In this document: piece by piece, positions 16,069-25,083 of the stretch
Position numbering within the stretch: the first letter of the stretch is position 1
How the letters are laid out: the number at the start of each line of letters is the position of its first letter
NCBI GenBank assembly: GCA_963777855.1
Contig: CAVZRW010000015.1
Span: 62,001 to 126,000 of the forward strand
Length of the DNA stretch: 64,000 nucleotides
Reading direction: 5' to 3'
From: Prado023 sp963777855
Lineage (GTDB): Bacteria; Actinomycetota; Actinomycetes; S36-B12; CAIYMF01
Made by a program: the position numbers and the translations under genes
The notes under the pieces: generated by a model
Databases searched by the model: none
What the model was told of the DNA's origin: nothing
Seen by the model: only the letters and a program-made list of their open reading frames with translations

Positions 16069-18006
16069 TCAGCGGTCGGGGTCCTGCAGCACCTCGCGCA
16101 CCGCGGCGGCGAACTGCGGCTTGCCGGCCTTCGTCAGGTGCAGCCCGTCCTTGAACCACGTGGGGTGCTCCGCGGAGATCGCGCGCCAGTCGACGAGGCG
16201 CACGTTGGGGTGGCTGGCGGCTGCCTGGGCCAGGGTCGCGTTGCCCTGCCGCACGAACGGGAACCGGGCGGTCGAGTTCACCAGCACGACCAGTTCGCGG
16301 TCGTCCAGGGAGGCCAGCGTCGCCTCCAGGGCCTTGGCCGGCACGGGCCCGGCGTTGCCCAGGTGCATGACGACGACCGGGCGCAGCCTCCCCTTGGCCC
16401 GGTCGGCGCTGACCCGGTTCATGATGAACGCCGGCGAGCGGTTGATCCCGGCGTCGATGCGCACCCCGGGCAGCTCCTCGCGCAGCACGTCCAGGGCCCA
16501 GAGGCTCACGGAGTCGCCGTACCAGGCGACGTCCGAGGTGGCGATGGTGCCCAGCGCCGGATCGGCCGGATCGGCCGGCACGGAACCGCCGGCCGATCCC
16601 TCGTCGACGACATCCTCGGTGGTGCCCAGCGCCGCGGCCCGGGCCACCTGGTCGGCGGTGGGTGCGGTGACCAGCAGCGCCGCAGTGAGCCCGATCGCCA
16701 CCACGACTGCCCCCGCCGCCGACCAGCCACCCCGCGTTGCCGGCGTCCACGCGGCCAGGGCTCCGCGCTCGCGACCCAGCGCGCGGCGTGCGGCCCACCA
16801 GCGAGCCAGCGCGCCCTGGCGGATCGGCACCTCGACGAACCGGTAGCTGGCCGCGGCCACCGCGAGCACCAGGCCGATGCGCGCCGCCTGTACCCACGGA
16901 CCGGTCCACGGCACGTCGATGCCCGGGCGGGTCACGAGCATGATCGGCCAGTGCCAGAGGTAGATGCCGTACGAGCGCTCGCCGATCCAGCGCATCGGTG
17001 GGTTGTCCAGCGCTGGGCCCAGTGGGGAGGCGGGGTGGGTGGAGGCGGCGATGACGACCGCCACCACGAGGGCGACGAGCAGGAAGCCGCCACGGTAGAG
17101 CCAGGGCGTGTACTCGCTGACGTGCAGCACCAGCCACGCGAGCACGGCCAGGCCCAGGGCCCCGACGCCGACCAGCACGGCCCGGGCGCCGGGAGCCACG
17201 CGGGCGCGGAACGCCCGCACGTCCCACACCGCCGCCAGGGCGGCGCCGACGAGCACCGACATCGCGTGGGTGTCGGTGCCGAAGTAGACGCGGGTCGGGT
17301 CCTGGTCGATGGGCATGCCGTGGCGCACCGAGAGCCAGGCCATCGCGACGGTGGAGGCCACGGCGCCCGCGGCCGCGAAGCGCAGCACGGTCCGGCGCAG
17401 TGGCGTGCGGCGGCGGCGGGCCACTGCCGCGATCCCGGCCAGCAGCACGGGCCACACGAGGTAGAACTGCTCCTCCACCGCCAGCGACCACAGGTGGCCC
17501 AGCATGTTCCCGCGCCCGATCAGGGTGAAGTAGGACTGCTCCTGGCTCAGGGCCCACCAGTTGCTCACGTACAGCAGCGCCCCAGGCACGTCGCGCACCG
17601 TCTGCCCAGCAACGTCGCGGGCAAGCACGGCGACCAGCACCAGGGTGCCGGCCAGCATCAGCACCAGCGCGGGCAGCAGCCTGCGGGCACGACGGCGGTA
17701 GAAGTCGGCGAACCCGATCCGCCCCGAGCGCTCGAGCTCGCCCAGCAGCAGGGTGGTGATCAGGAACCCGCTGATCACGAAGAACACGTCGACGCCGAGG
17801 AAGCCACCGGGCACCGGATCCAGTCCCAGGTGGTAGGCCACGACCGCGGTCACCGCCACGGCCCGCAGGCCGTCCAGCCCGGCGATGCGGCGACGGACCG
17901 AGGCGCGCGCCGGTCGGTCCGGGGCAGGGGGCACCGGGGTCTCCCCCGGGGGCGCCACGGGTGGCTCGATGCGCGGCAGGTCCACCAGGGTCTGCATCTG
18001 CGTCAT
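16069..18006 (-). CDS. OafA/YrhL-type O-acyltransferase fused to SGNH domain
   Basis: A 645-residue protein. The N-terminal acyltransferase-3 domain has about ten membrane helices, starting IAGLDGLRAVAVTAVVAYHLG and GVDVFFVISGFLI, with the RR-rich loop FYRRRARRLLPAL and WSLAVEEQFYLVWP. The C-terminal extracytoplasmic SGNH-like domain has the block I motif YGDSVS and the catalytic Asp-His pair in DGLHLTKAG. Such fusions O-acetylate cell-surface polysaccharides or peptidoglycan using acyl-CoA (family knowledge). The substrate is unknown. ATG 18006 was chosen because GGGAGG lies 7-8 nt upstream. Confidence 0.9.
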   Translation of the reverse strand: MTQMQTLVDLPRIEPPVAPPGETPVPPAPDRPARASVRRRIAGLDGLRAVAVTAVVAYHLGLDPVPGGFLGVDVFFVISGFLITTLLLGELERSGRIGFADFYRRRARRLLPALVLMLAGTLVLVAVLARDVAGQTVRDVPGALLYVSNWWALSQEQSYFTLIGRGNMLGHLWSLAVEEQFYLVWPVLLAGIAAVARRRRTPLRRTVLRFAAAGAVASTVAMAWLSVRHGMPIDQDPTRVYFGTDTHAMSVLVGAALAAVWDVRAFRARVAPGARAVLVGVGALGLAVLAWLVLHVSEYTPWLYRGGFLLVALVVAVVIAASTHPASPLGPALDNPPMRWIGERSYGIYLWHWPIMLVTRPGIDVPWTGPWVQAARIGLVLAVAAASYRFVEVPIRQGALARWWAARRALGRERGALAAWTPATRGGWSAAGAVVVAIGLTAALLVTAPTADQVARAAALGTTEDVVDEGSAGGSVPADPADPALGTIATSDVAWYGDSVSLWALDVLREELPGVRIDAGINRSPAFIMNRVSADRAKGRLRPVVVMHLGNAGPVPAKALEATLASLDDRELVVLVNSTARFPFVRQGNATLAQAAASHPNVRLVDWRAISAEHPTWFKDGLHLTKAGKPQFAAAVREVLQDPDR

Positions 18007-18232
18007 GCGTGGCCTCCCACTGCTGCACGAGCAGCCGGGCCCGTGCCCACCCGCCGCTGCGCCTCGACCCGGCACGGCCCCGACCGGACGTGCCCGACGG
18101 GGCAACGGTAGTCAGGCTCCCGGCCAGCCCCCGGCTTCAACACACCCCAGGCGGCCAGCACCCCGCACACCGGGTGGGTGGCGGGGTGCTGCCGGGGCGT
18201 CGCGGAGCTGGGGACTCGGGACGCGCCAGGTC

Positions 18233-18853
18233 CTACAGGTCGACGCCGTGGTCGTCGGTGCCGGGAGCGTGGGCGCCGTGGTCGTCGGTCCCGGGTCCGT
18301 GCACACCGTGGTCGTCTGTGGCGTCCTCGACCTCGGCACCGTGCTCGCCGTCCTCGGTGTCCTGCCAGTCGTCGTCGCCCTTGGCGCGGTCGTCGGCCAC
18401 CAGGTCGTCGCCGCGCCCGCCCCAGCAGCGGTCGTCCCCGGCCTCGCCGAACACGGCGTCGTCACCGGTGCCGCCGAACAGCCGGTCCCGTCCGCTGCCG
18501 CCGCGCAGCGTGTCGTCGCCGCCCTCTCCATGCAGTCGATCGCGCCCGCCCGCACCGACAAGCACGTCGTCGCCGGGTCCGCCGTACACCGTGTCGGTGC
18601 CCTGGGCGCCGCAGACCCGATCATCGCCACGGCCGGCGTGCACGACGTGCCGCCCGCGGCCCACCACCTGGATCACGTCGTCGTCGGACGTGCCGCGGAT
18701 GTGGCGTGCGGACGAGGTGAGCGTGACCACCCGTCCGGCGCACATCGTCGGCGAGTCGGCGGTGGTCGTGGGGGCGGCTGAGGCCGCCGGGACCATCGCG
18801 AACGCGGCGATCGTCAGCGTGGCCAGCAGGGATGCGGTGCGGGTCGTGGTCAT
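18233..18853 (-). CDS. Secreted RTX-type calcium-binding repeat protein
   Basis: A 206-residue protein with a Sec signal peptide (cleavage after about residue 26, ASA-AP). Eight or so glycine-rich nonapeptides of the GGxGxDxxx type follow (VYGGPGDDVLVG, LHGEGGDDTLRGGSG, LFGGTGDDAVFGE), which fold into a calcium-filled beta-roll. Two Cys pairs (MCAGR, VCGAQ and RCWGG) may form disulfides. The tail is Asp/His-rich with a repeated TDDHG motif. It has no catalytic domain. It could be a calcium-dependent adhesin or structural protein, but no specific role can be assigned. No T1SS gene is nearby, and Sec export is expected in an actinobacterium. Confidence 0.85.
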   Translation of the reverse strand: MTTTRTASLLATLTIAAFAMVPAASAAPTTTADSPTMCAGRVVTLTSSARHIRGTSDDDVIQVVGRGRHVVHAGRGDDRVCGAQGTDTVYGGPGDDVLVGAGGRDRLHGEGGDDTLRGGSGRDRLFGGTGDDAVFGEAGDDRCWGGRGDDLVADDRAKGDDDWQDTEDGEHGAEVEDATDDHGVHGPGTDDHGAHAPGTDDHGVDL

Positions 18854-18930
18854 GGGGTCCTCCGGTTCCTCGGCGGGCCTCGGTGGCCCGGTCGTGACGA
18901 GTCTGTGGGCGGGCCGGTCCGAGCGACCAT

Positions 18931-18958
18931 CGGACCTTCGTCGCACGGACCTTCGTCG
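18931..18958. repeat. Short direct repeat CGGACCTTCGTCG, period 15
   Basis: Two identical 13-mers (18931-18943 and 18946-18958) lie 30 bp upstream of the GNAT start in the divergent RTX/GNAT promoter region. They may be a regulator site or chance duplication. Confidence 0.4.
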
Positions 18959-18988
18959 TAGGGCGCGGCCGGCTGGCAGGATGCCCCC

Positions 18989-19648
18989 GTGACCGGGACC
19001 AGGACCCCTGCGCCCGGCCCCGACCACGAGGCGCTCATCCGCACCGCCCGGGCCGAGGACGTCGACGCCCTCTACGCGATCTGCCTGCGCACCGGCGACG
19101 CCGGGCGGGACGCCAGCGCCCTCTACCGCGACCCGCGGCTGCTGGGTGAGGTCTACGTGGGGCCCTACCTGGCCGCCGACCCGAGCCTGTGCCTCGTCGC
19201 CGTCGATGACGCCGACCGACCCGTGGGCTACGCCCTGGCAGCGGCGCACACCGGGGACTTCGAGGCCTGGTGCGCGCGCTCCTGGTACCCCCACGTCCGG
19301 CAGCGCCCGCTGCAGCCGGCCGACGGGCCCACCGGGCCCGCGTGGACCGCCACGGCCGACGACGCCCTCCTGGCCCGGTTCCGGGCTCCGCTCGTGACCC
19401 CGCCGGACCTGGTCGCCGCGTACCCGGCGCACATGCACATCGACCTGCTGCCCGAGACGCAGGGCCGGGGCCTGGGGCGCAGGCTCATGCAGACGCTGAT
19501 GCGGCGCCTGCACGGGGCGGGGGCGCACGGCGTGCACCTGGGCGTGGACCCGCGCAATGAGGGGGCACTGGCGTTCTACGCCAGGCTCGGCTTCACGCGC
19601 TGGCCCACGCAGGACGAGTCGATCGTCCTCGTTCGCGCCCTGCCCTGA
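18989..19648 (+). CDS. GNAT-family N-acetyltransferase
   Basis: A 219-residue protein with the GNAT core: IRTARAEDVDALYAICLRTG at the N-terminus, the acetyl-CoA-binding motif ETQGRGLGRRLMQTLM (R/Q-x-x-G-x-G/A) and NEGALAFYARLGF. The insert DFEAWCARSWYPHVRQR between strands resembles bacterial proteins related to the acetyltransferase-like part of O-GlcNAcase (weak). The start is the GTG at 18989. The substrate is unknown. Confidence 0.85.
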   Translation: MTGTRTPAPGPDHEALIRTARAEDVDALYAICLRTGDAGRDASALYRDPRLLGEVYVGPYLAADPSLCLVAVDDADRPVGYALAAAHTGDFEAWCARSWYPHVRQRPLQPADGPTGPAWTATADDALLARFRAPLVTPPDLVAAYPAHMHIDLLPETQGRGLGRRLMQTLMRRLHGAGAHGVHLGVDPRNEGALAFYARLGFTRWPTQDESIVLVRALP

Positions 19649-19756
19649 CCCGGCAGCCCGCCCTTGGCCGAGCGCCCGGCCCGCCCGACCACAGGCCCCC
19701 AGCCGGACCGGGGGATCCGCCGCGCGGGGGCGCCGGAGCCGGCGCACAATCGGGGC

Positions 19757-20083
19757 ATGTGGGGGTCGTACTCGTTCCTCTTCGGCCCGGTCATCGCCCT
19801 TGCGGGCCTGGCCGGCCTGCTGCTGGTGGCCCGCTGGGCCAGCGGCGGCCGGGCCTCGCTGATCGAGCGGCCCCCGGCCAGGGGCGCGGCTGAGGAGTAC
19901 GGCCTGATGATCCCGGTGGCCAGCCCGCCCGGGCCCCGCGCGCTGGCCGACGTCATGGCGCAGTTGTCCGCGGCGGGGATCCGTGCCCGGCAGGTCGACA
20001 CTGTCGAGGGCACCCGGGTGATGGTCTGGGCCGAGGACGTCTCCCGGGCCCGCGCCGTGCTGGACGCTCCCCGCTCCCGGTGA
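19757..20083 (+). CDS. Conserved actinobacterial membrane-anchored protein of unknown function
   Basis: A 108-residue protein with one N-terminal helix (WGSYSFLFGPVIALAGLAGLLLVA, residues 2-25) and a small cytoplasmic alpha/beta domain (GLMIPVASPPGPRALADVMAQL, RVMVWAEDVSRARAVL) of the kind often seen in DUF2007-like modules. The ATG at 19757 is preferred over an upstream start because it opens directly on the helix and lies 6 nt after CACAAT, the usual -10 spacing for leaderless genes here. A strong terminator follows. Confidence 0.7.
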   Translation: MWGSYSFLFGPVIALAGLAGLLLVARWASGGRASLIERPPARGAAEEYGLMIPVASPPGPRALADVMAQLSAAGIRARQVDTVEGTRVMVWAEDVSRARAVLDAPRSR

Positions 20084-20100
20084 GCTCCCGACCGACACGG

Positions 20101-20138
20101 AAGGGGGGTGCCCACCGGTCACGGCGGGCACCCCCCTT
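20101..20138. terminator. Perfect 13-bp hairpin between convergent genes
   Basis: AAGGGGGGTGCCC (20101-20113) pairs with GGGCACCCCCCTT (20126-20138). It lies between the 108-aa gene and the NCS2 permease, giving an A-run on one side and a T-run on the other. It is a bidirectional terminator. Confidence 0.85.
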
Positions 20139-20152
20139 CGGGACGGGTCGGG

Positions 20153-21679
20153 TCAGAGGCGATCGAGCCAGCCGCTGATCGGTTCGATGGCGAAGTAGAG
20201 CGTGAAGGCGACGGTCACCACCCACATGAGCGGCTGGACCGAGCGGGCCCTGCCCGTGACGACCTGCAGCAGCGTGTAGGTGATCATCCCCGCGCCGATG
20301 CCGTTGGCGATCGAGTAGGTGAACGGCATGATGATGATCGTCAGGAAGGCCGGGATGCCGATGGCGTAGTCGTCGAACGGGATCCGCTTGATCTGGGTCA
20401 TCATCAGGAAGCCCACGATCACCAGGGCCGGGGTGGCCGCCTCGTAGGGCACCACCGAGACCAGCGGCGCGAAGAACATCGCCAGCAGGAACAGCGCGCC
20501 GGTGACCAGCGAGGCGATGCCGGTGCGGGCCCCCTCGCCGATGCCCGCCGCACTCTCGATGTAGCTCGTGTTGCTCGAGACCGAGGCCATTCCGCCCACA
20601 GCGGCCGCCGCCGAGTCGACCAGGAGGATGGGCTCGAGGTGCGGCACGAGGTCGTCCTCGTCGACCAGGCCGGCCTCGTTGGCCAGGCCGGTCACGGTGC
20701 CCATCGTGTCGAAGAAGTCGCTGAGCAGCAGTGAGAACACGAACAGCGAGGCTGTGATGAACCCGACGGCCTGGAACCCGCCCACCAGCGAGAACTGGCC
20801 GAGGATGCTCAGGTCGGGGCTGCTGAACCAGTCCGAGGGGATCTTCGGCACGTTCAGCGCCCACCCGGTCGGGTTGTTCGGGGTGTCCGGGTTGCCGTCG
20901 TTGAGCGGGCCGATGTCGGCCACGGCCTCGATCAGGATCGCCAGTGCCGTCGTGGCCAGGATGCCGATGAGCAGCCCGCCCTTGACCTTCTTCGTGATGA
21001 GCACGGCCATCAGCAGCAGGCCGAACACGAAGACGACCGTGGGCCAGCCGGAGAGCACGCCGTTGACGCCGAAGCTGATCAGCGGCACGCCCTGGCGCAC
21101 GATGCCGGCGTCGACGAGGCCGATCAGGGCGATGAACAACCCGATCCCGACCCCGATCGCGTACTTGAGCGGCTCAGGGACGGCGTTGAACACCGCGGTC
21201 CGGAAGCCGCTGAGTACGAGCAGGCCGATGATGATGCCCTCGATGACGATGAGGCCCATCGCCTGGGGCCAGGTCATCTGCGGCGCGATCGTGAAGGCGA
21301 CGAAGCTGTTCAGGCCCAGGCCCGCGGCCACGGCCAGCGGGAAGCGCCCGACGGCGCCCATCAGGATGGTCAGCACGCCGGCGACCAGGGCCGTGGCCGC
21401 CGAGACCAGGGCGATGGAGACGCCCGGGTTGTCGCCGCCGCCGATGTACTGGCCGTTGATGTCCTTGGCGGTGCCGATGATCAGGGGGTTCAGGACGACG
21501 ATGTAGGCCATGGTCACGAAGGTGACCAGCCCGCCGCGGATCTCGCGGCCGAGTGAGGAGCGGCGCTGGGTCAGCTCGAACCAGCGGTCCCACCCGGGCA
21601 GGGAGGAGGGGTCGATGTTCTTCTGAGTCAGGTCGGGGGAGTCCGCCTGCTCCGTGGCTTGGGGGTTCACGGGGGGCAA
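20153..21679 (-). CDS. NCS2-family purine permease (AzgA/PbuG-like)
   Basis: A 508-residue inner-membrane transporter with 12-14 helices. The head has WFELTQRRSSLGREIRGGLVTFVTMAYIVVLNPLI, typical of the AzgA/GhxP/PbuG branch for adenine, guanine and hypoxanthine, not the uracil/xanthine branch. SDFFDTMGTVTGLANEAGLVD and the substrate-site segment SSNTSYIESAAGIGEGARTGIASLVTG agree. It is expected to be a proton-driven nucleobase importer. Single gene with a terminator downstream. Confidence 0.9.
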   Translation of the reverse strand: MPPVNPQATEQADSPDLTQKNIDPSSLPGWDRWFELTQRRSSLGREIRGGLVTFVTMAYIVVLNPLIIGTAKDINGQYIGGGDNPGVSIALVSAATALVAGVLTILMGAVGRFPLAVAAGLGLNSFVAFTIAPQMTWPQAMGLIVIEGIIIGLLVLSGFRTAVFNAVPEPLKYAIGVGIGLFIALIGLVDAGIVRQGVPLISFGVNGVLSGWPTVVFVFGLLLMAVLITKKVKGGLLIGILATTALAILIEAVADIGPLNDGNPDTPNNPTGWALNVPKIPSDWFSSPDLSILGQFSLVGGFQAVGFITASLFVFSLLLSDFFDTMGTVTGLANEAGLVDEDDLVPHLEPILLVDSAAAAVGGMASVSSNTSYIESAAGIGEGARTGIASLVTGALFLLAMFFAPLVSVVPYEAATPALVIVGFLMMTQIKRIPFDDYAIGIPAFLTIIIMPFTYSIANGIGAGMITYTLLQVVTGRARSVQPLMWVVTVAFTLYFAIEPISGWLDRL

Positions 21680-21745
21680 GTGTAGGGCGCTGCCAGCACG
21701 CCCCGTTTCGCCCCTGTTACGGGCGGATCACGGGTTCCGCGGACC

Positions 21746-22139
21746 TCAGCGCAGCCGGAAGGTGACCGGCGTCGACGCTGGCCCGTAGCCGTCGGCGTTG
21801 CGGGCCCGGACCTTGACGATGTAGCTGCGGCCGCGACGTCCAGCGGCGTGTCGCCGTCGTTGCGCAGCACCGCGTACTCGTTGCCGGCGTCATCGCCGGG
21901 CGGGTCGCCGACGACCCACGCAGTCAACCGCGCACGCCTGGTCGGGCCGCAGTAGCCGTCGGACCAGAGTCCGCGGTGCGCGGCGGCGGCTGGGTCCACG
22001 AGGCGGCGGTACTCGAGGTTGTGGCCGTACTCGGGCGGACCCGCCCGTGCCGGCCACCTCGGGGGCCTGCACGCCGATCAGGCGTACGTGGCAGCGGTCC
22101 AGCGAGCCGTCGTCGGGCAAGGTGCCGTCGGCATCGAGC
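21746..22139 (-). pseudogene. Remnant of a secreted nuclease with lamin-tail and Fn3 pieces
   Basis: Three pieces read in different frames. The first is LDADGTLPDDGSLDRCHVRLIGVQAPEVA, resembling the start of a staphylococcal-nuclease-like domain. The second is EYGHNLEYRRLVDPAAAAHRGLWSDGYCGP (its end) followed by a lamin-tail-like NEYAVLRNDGDTPLDV. The third is YIVKVRARNADGYGPAS, the end of an Fn3 domain, with a stop at 21746. At least two frameshifts and an internal loss are needed, and the 5' end is missing near 22139. This is a broken gene. Confidence 0.5.
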
Positions 22140-22288
22140 TGGCCGACTCGATCGCGGTCGTCGACCGGGGCCGGGTGATCGCCCGCGGCACCTCCGACGA
22201 GCTCAAGGCCGAGGTCGGTGGGGAGCGGCTGGCCATCACCGTCGTGCCCCTGGGCGTCTCGCGGTACCGCCGGGCCGCCTCGCGCTGA
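22125..22288 (+). pseudogene. C-terminal fragment of a DrrA-type ABC transporter ATPase
   Basis: Only the last roughly 50 residues survive: ELADSIAVVDRGRVIARGTSDELKAEVGGERLAITVVP, the D/H-loop-distal end typical of daunorubicin-resistance-type ATPases. Walker A, Walker B and signature are absent, and no permease follows. It abuts the equally truncated nuclease remnant on the opposite strand, marking a rearrangement junction at about 22125-22140. Confidence 0.65.
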
Positions 22289-22300
22289 CCGCCATTCCCG

Positions 22301-23536
22301 CTACGCGCGGTCAGCCAGGTCTGGCTCGCTTTCGAGGTTCACGGTGGTGACGGTGTCCCGGCGCACCCGGCGACGCCAGAGCAGGAACATCACCACGCCG
22401 ACGAGCATGGGCAGGATCCAGGTGACCACTCGGTAGAGCAGGATCCCGGCGCTCATCGCCGACTGCTCCTGCGTCGTGGTGAGCCCCAGGAGGCTGAACA
22501 GGTGGGGGGCCACCAGCGCGCTCTTGCCCGGGATCGGCAGGATGTTGACCACCATCAGCAGGCCGGTCGCCAGGAAGACCTCAGCCAGGCTGACGACATC
22601 CGGGCCCAGCCCGCTGAAGCGCAGGGCCAGCAGCACGACCAGCACGTTGGAGATGCCCCACGCCAGGTTCGAGGCGACCAGGCTCCCCCGGTTGGCCTGG
22701 ACGGTGCCCCGGGTCCTCTGGCCGAACTCGACCACGCTCTCGGCGATGTCGGTGGCCGGCGTCCGATGGAACAGGTGCATCACCCGGGTGACCACCGAGC
22801 TGATCCAGACCCCGACGCGGTGGGCCACGGCATCGCTGCTGATGACCTTCATCATGAGCACGATCGCCAGGACGAAGGTCGCCGTGAGCCCGATCAGCCA
22901 CATGAGCTGGCTGGAGGTGCCCTGCCCGGCCACGAGCACCGCGAGCAGGCCCAGGATCGGCATGAAGAAGATCGCGACGTAGCGCAGGACCATGGCGACC
23001 AGCACCGAGATGCCCGACTGCTCGTCGGTGAACCCGTACGTGCGGTACATGGCGAACCGGATCACGTAGTCACCGGGCGGAGGCACCACGAAGGCCGTCA
23101 TCTGGCTGGTCGCCGAGGACTCGAAGCCCTGGTAGAGGTTCAGGCCGATCAGGGAGGCCTTGGCGGCCCAGCCGAGGGTCACCATGACCACGAGGCCCGA
23201 GAGCACGAGTGCGGCGATCTCCGGTCCGGTGAGGGCGGCCAGCGCCGCCTCGACGTCGGCCCAGCTGATCTCACTGGGAAGGACCACGAAGAAGGCGTAG
23301 TAGACAAGCGCCAGCGTGATCAGCACGGCGACGAGCTTGACGAACCGCTTGTTGCGCACGAGCCGAGCCAGGCGACCGGGCGACGAGGCGTCGGCGCCCG
23401 TGGGGTCGAGGGGACCCGCGGCGATCGCGGGGGCCGCGGGGTCGACGGGGTCCGCGGCGTGGAGGCCGGCGGGGTCCACGGGGCTGGGTTCCGATGCGGG
23501 GCCGGTCGCAGGTTCTGGATCCGGGTTCGTGGACAT
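22301..23536 (-). CDS. Lysylphosphatidylglycerol synthase-like (UPF0104) flippase-type membrane protein
   Basis: A 411-residue protein. A Pro/Ala/Asp-rich cytoplasmic head (about 60 residues) is followed by about eight helices. LVRNKRFVKLVAVLITLALVYYAFF, a conserved FVVPPPGDYVIRFAMYRTYGF loop and LPIPGKSALVAPHLFSLLGL match the LPG_synthase_TM/UPF0104 family. The soluble aminoacyltransferase domain of MprF is absent, so a lipid-flippase-like role is more likely than lysyl-PG synthesis. The start ATG at 23536 has GGAGGAGG upstream. The head shows PVDPA-type repeats. Confidence 0.82.
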   Translation of the reverse strand: MSTNPDPEPATGPASEPSPVDPAGLHAADPVDPAAPAIAAGPLDPTGADASSPGRLARLVRNKRFVKLVAVLITLALVYYAFFVVLPSEISWADVEAALAALTGPEIAALVLSGLVVMVTLGWAAKASLIGLNLYQGFESSATSQMTAFVVPPPGDYVIRFAMYRTYGFTDEQSGISVLVAMVLRYVAIFFMPILGLLAVLVAGQGTSSQLMWLIGLTATFVLAIVLMMKVISSDAVAHRVGVWISSVVTRVMHLFHRTPATDIAESVVEFGQRTRGTVQANRGSLVASNLAWGISNVLVVLLALRFSGLGPDVVSLAEVFLATGLLMVVNILPIPGKSALVAPHLFSLLGLTTTQEQSAMSAGILLYRVVTWILPMLVGVVMFLLWRRRVRRDTVTTVNLESEPDLADRA

Positions 23537-23807
23537 CGGGCCTCCTCCGGGTCGGCCGGCCGGGCTGCCGGGCGGGGGCGCCGGGCAGGGCGCTGGAGCG
23601 CCACGTGGCGCCATTAGACACCAGCACCCGCGCGGTCCACCGCGTGTCGACCTGGTGGCGTGCCGCAGAGTCGACGTGCGTGGGCGCCGCCGATGAGCAC
23701 CGATGGGAATGCCTGCGCCGCTAGTCTCGTTTCCAGAGCAAGGCGCACGGACCACGTGGCCGGTCATGGCCGGGTCGTGGCCGGGACTACGACGTCGAGG
23801 ATGAGGA
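23537..23807. other. Divergent intergenic region, 271 bp, no gene seen
   Basis: GC-rich spacer between the flippase-like gene and the PAC2 gene. No convincing coding sequence, tRNA or riboswitch was seen. It must hold two divergent promoters. A GAGGATGAGGAG stretch before 23808 provides the PAC2 ribosome site. Confidence 0.5.
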
Positions 23808-24710
23808 GTGGATGTGACCGCGGGCTCCTACCGGCTCGAACCGGGGCGACCGGATCTCGGCGCACCCGTGCTGGTGCACGGCCTCACGGGGTTCATGGAC
23901 GCGGGCGGGGCCAGTCGCTTGGCCATCGAGCACCTGCTGAGCTCCTGCGACGCCACGCGGATCGCCACGTTCGACATCGATGCGCTGTTCGACTACCGCG
24001 GGCGACGGCCCCGCACCGTGTTCAACTCCGACCACTACGAGTCGGTCGCCATGCCCGAGCTGGTGGTCGACGCCGCCGTGGATGAGCGCGGCGAGCGGTT
24101 CCTCATCCTGCACGGGTCCGAGCCGGACGCCGCGTGGGGAACGGTCACCGAGGCGATCATCCGCCTGGTGGAGACCCTGAACGTGCGCCTCGTGCTGGGC
24201 ATGCACGCGATCCCCTGGCCGGCTCCACACACCCGCCCGATCAACGTCACCGTCCACGGCAACGACCCCACCCTCACCATGGGGGCCCGGCCCTGGGTCG
24301 GGTCGCTGGAGGTGCCCGGGAGCATGGCGGCGCTGCTCGAGGTCCGCCTGGGCGAGCGCGACTTGCCGGCGATGGGATTCGCCGCCCACGTGCCCCACTA
24401 CCTGGTGCAGGCGGAGTTCCCGCGCGGCGCGCTCGTGCTGCTCGAGTCCCTGCGGTCGGCGGCGGGCCTGTCCATCCCGCTGGAGAGCCTGCGGGCGGCA
24501 GCCGAGGAATCCGACGCCGACATCTCGATCCAGATCGCCACCAATCCCGAGAACCTCGACGCCGTGACCACGCTCGAGCAGCAGTACGACGCGCTCATGG
24601 AGGACCGCGAGCCCACCGGCGACGAGGAGGAGGCGATGGCCGTCGACACCGACATCGCCGCCCAGGTGGAGGCCTTCCTCGCGCAGCTGGACCGCGGCGA
24701 CCAGCAGTGA
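23808..24710 (+). CDS. PAC2 family protein (proteasome-assembly-chaperone-like)
   Basis: A 300-residue cytoplasmic protein with the PAC2 fold: PVLVHGLTGFMDAGGASRLAIEHLL, IATFDIDALFDYRGRRP, LILHGSEPDAAW and VLGMHAIPWPAPHTRP. A helical Glu-rich tail follows, ending EAFLAQLDRG. Actinobacterial PAC2 proteins occur in proteasome-bearing and proteasome-free lineages, and their role is unproven. The GTG at 23808 is the start; GGATGAGGAG serves as SD. Its stop overlaps the next start (GTGA). Confidence 0.88.
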   Translation: MDVTAGSYRLEPGRPDLGAPVLVHGLTGFMDAGGASRLAIEHLLSSCDATRIATFDIDALFDYRGRRPRTVFNSDHYESVAMPELVVDAAVDERGERFLILHGSEPDAAWGTVTEAIIRLVETLNVRLVLGMHAIPWPAPHTRPINVTVHGNDPTLTMGARPWVGSLEVPGSMAALLEVRLGERDLPAMGFAAHVPHYLVQAEFPRGALVLLESLRSAAGLSIPLESLRAAAEESDADISIQIATNPENLDAVTTLEQQYDALMEDREPTGDEEEAMAVDTDIAAQVEAFLAQLDRGDQQ

Positions 24711-24925
24711 GCGGGCGCCAGGACCCCGCTGAGACGGCGGGCCCCGCCCCGGGCGCGGATCCGGCCGAGACTCGAGCGTCGGGCGTGCGCAGGCTGTCAC
24801 TCGGTGACCCGCTGAGCGGCCGCGCGGCCGAGGACCGACCCGAGAGCTGGGGTGAGCGATCGGATACCGACTCCGACCGGTTGGCCCACTACCGGGCCCA
24901 GCGCCCGCCCCACCACGGCGACTGA
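24707..24925 (+). CDS. Small conserved hydrophilic protein, coupled to PAC2
   Basis: A 72-residue acidic, probably disordered protein starting at GTG 24707, overlapping the PAC2 stop by 4 nt, so it is translationally coupled. The tail EDRPESWGERSDTDSDRLAHYRAQRPPHHG resembles short proteins found beside PAC2 genes in other Actinobacteria. I know of no function. Confidence 0.65.
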   Translation: MSGRQDPAETAGPAPGADPAETRASGVRRLSLGDPLSGRAAEDRPESWGERSDTDSDRLAHYRAQRPPHHGD

Positions 24926-25083
24926 GGGGCCCCGGCGGCCCGTCCCGGCACCGCGCCCGAATCTCGCTGCCAGGCGGGCTCAATCCGGCTGCGGGGCCGG
25001 GAGCCTGCTCGCCCGGGTCCGGTAGCCTGTGGTCCGGTGCGGGGCTGGACCCGTGCGGACGGATCGGACTGTCAGGAGTGGAC

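Noticed and set aside
13459..18111. A 1550-codon open frame on the plus strand
   Set aside because: It is antisense to GlgX and the OafA-like gene, both with full motif sets. Its translation is rich in His/Gln/Arg/Gly with no domain, as expected of a shadow frame in GC-rich DNA.
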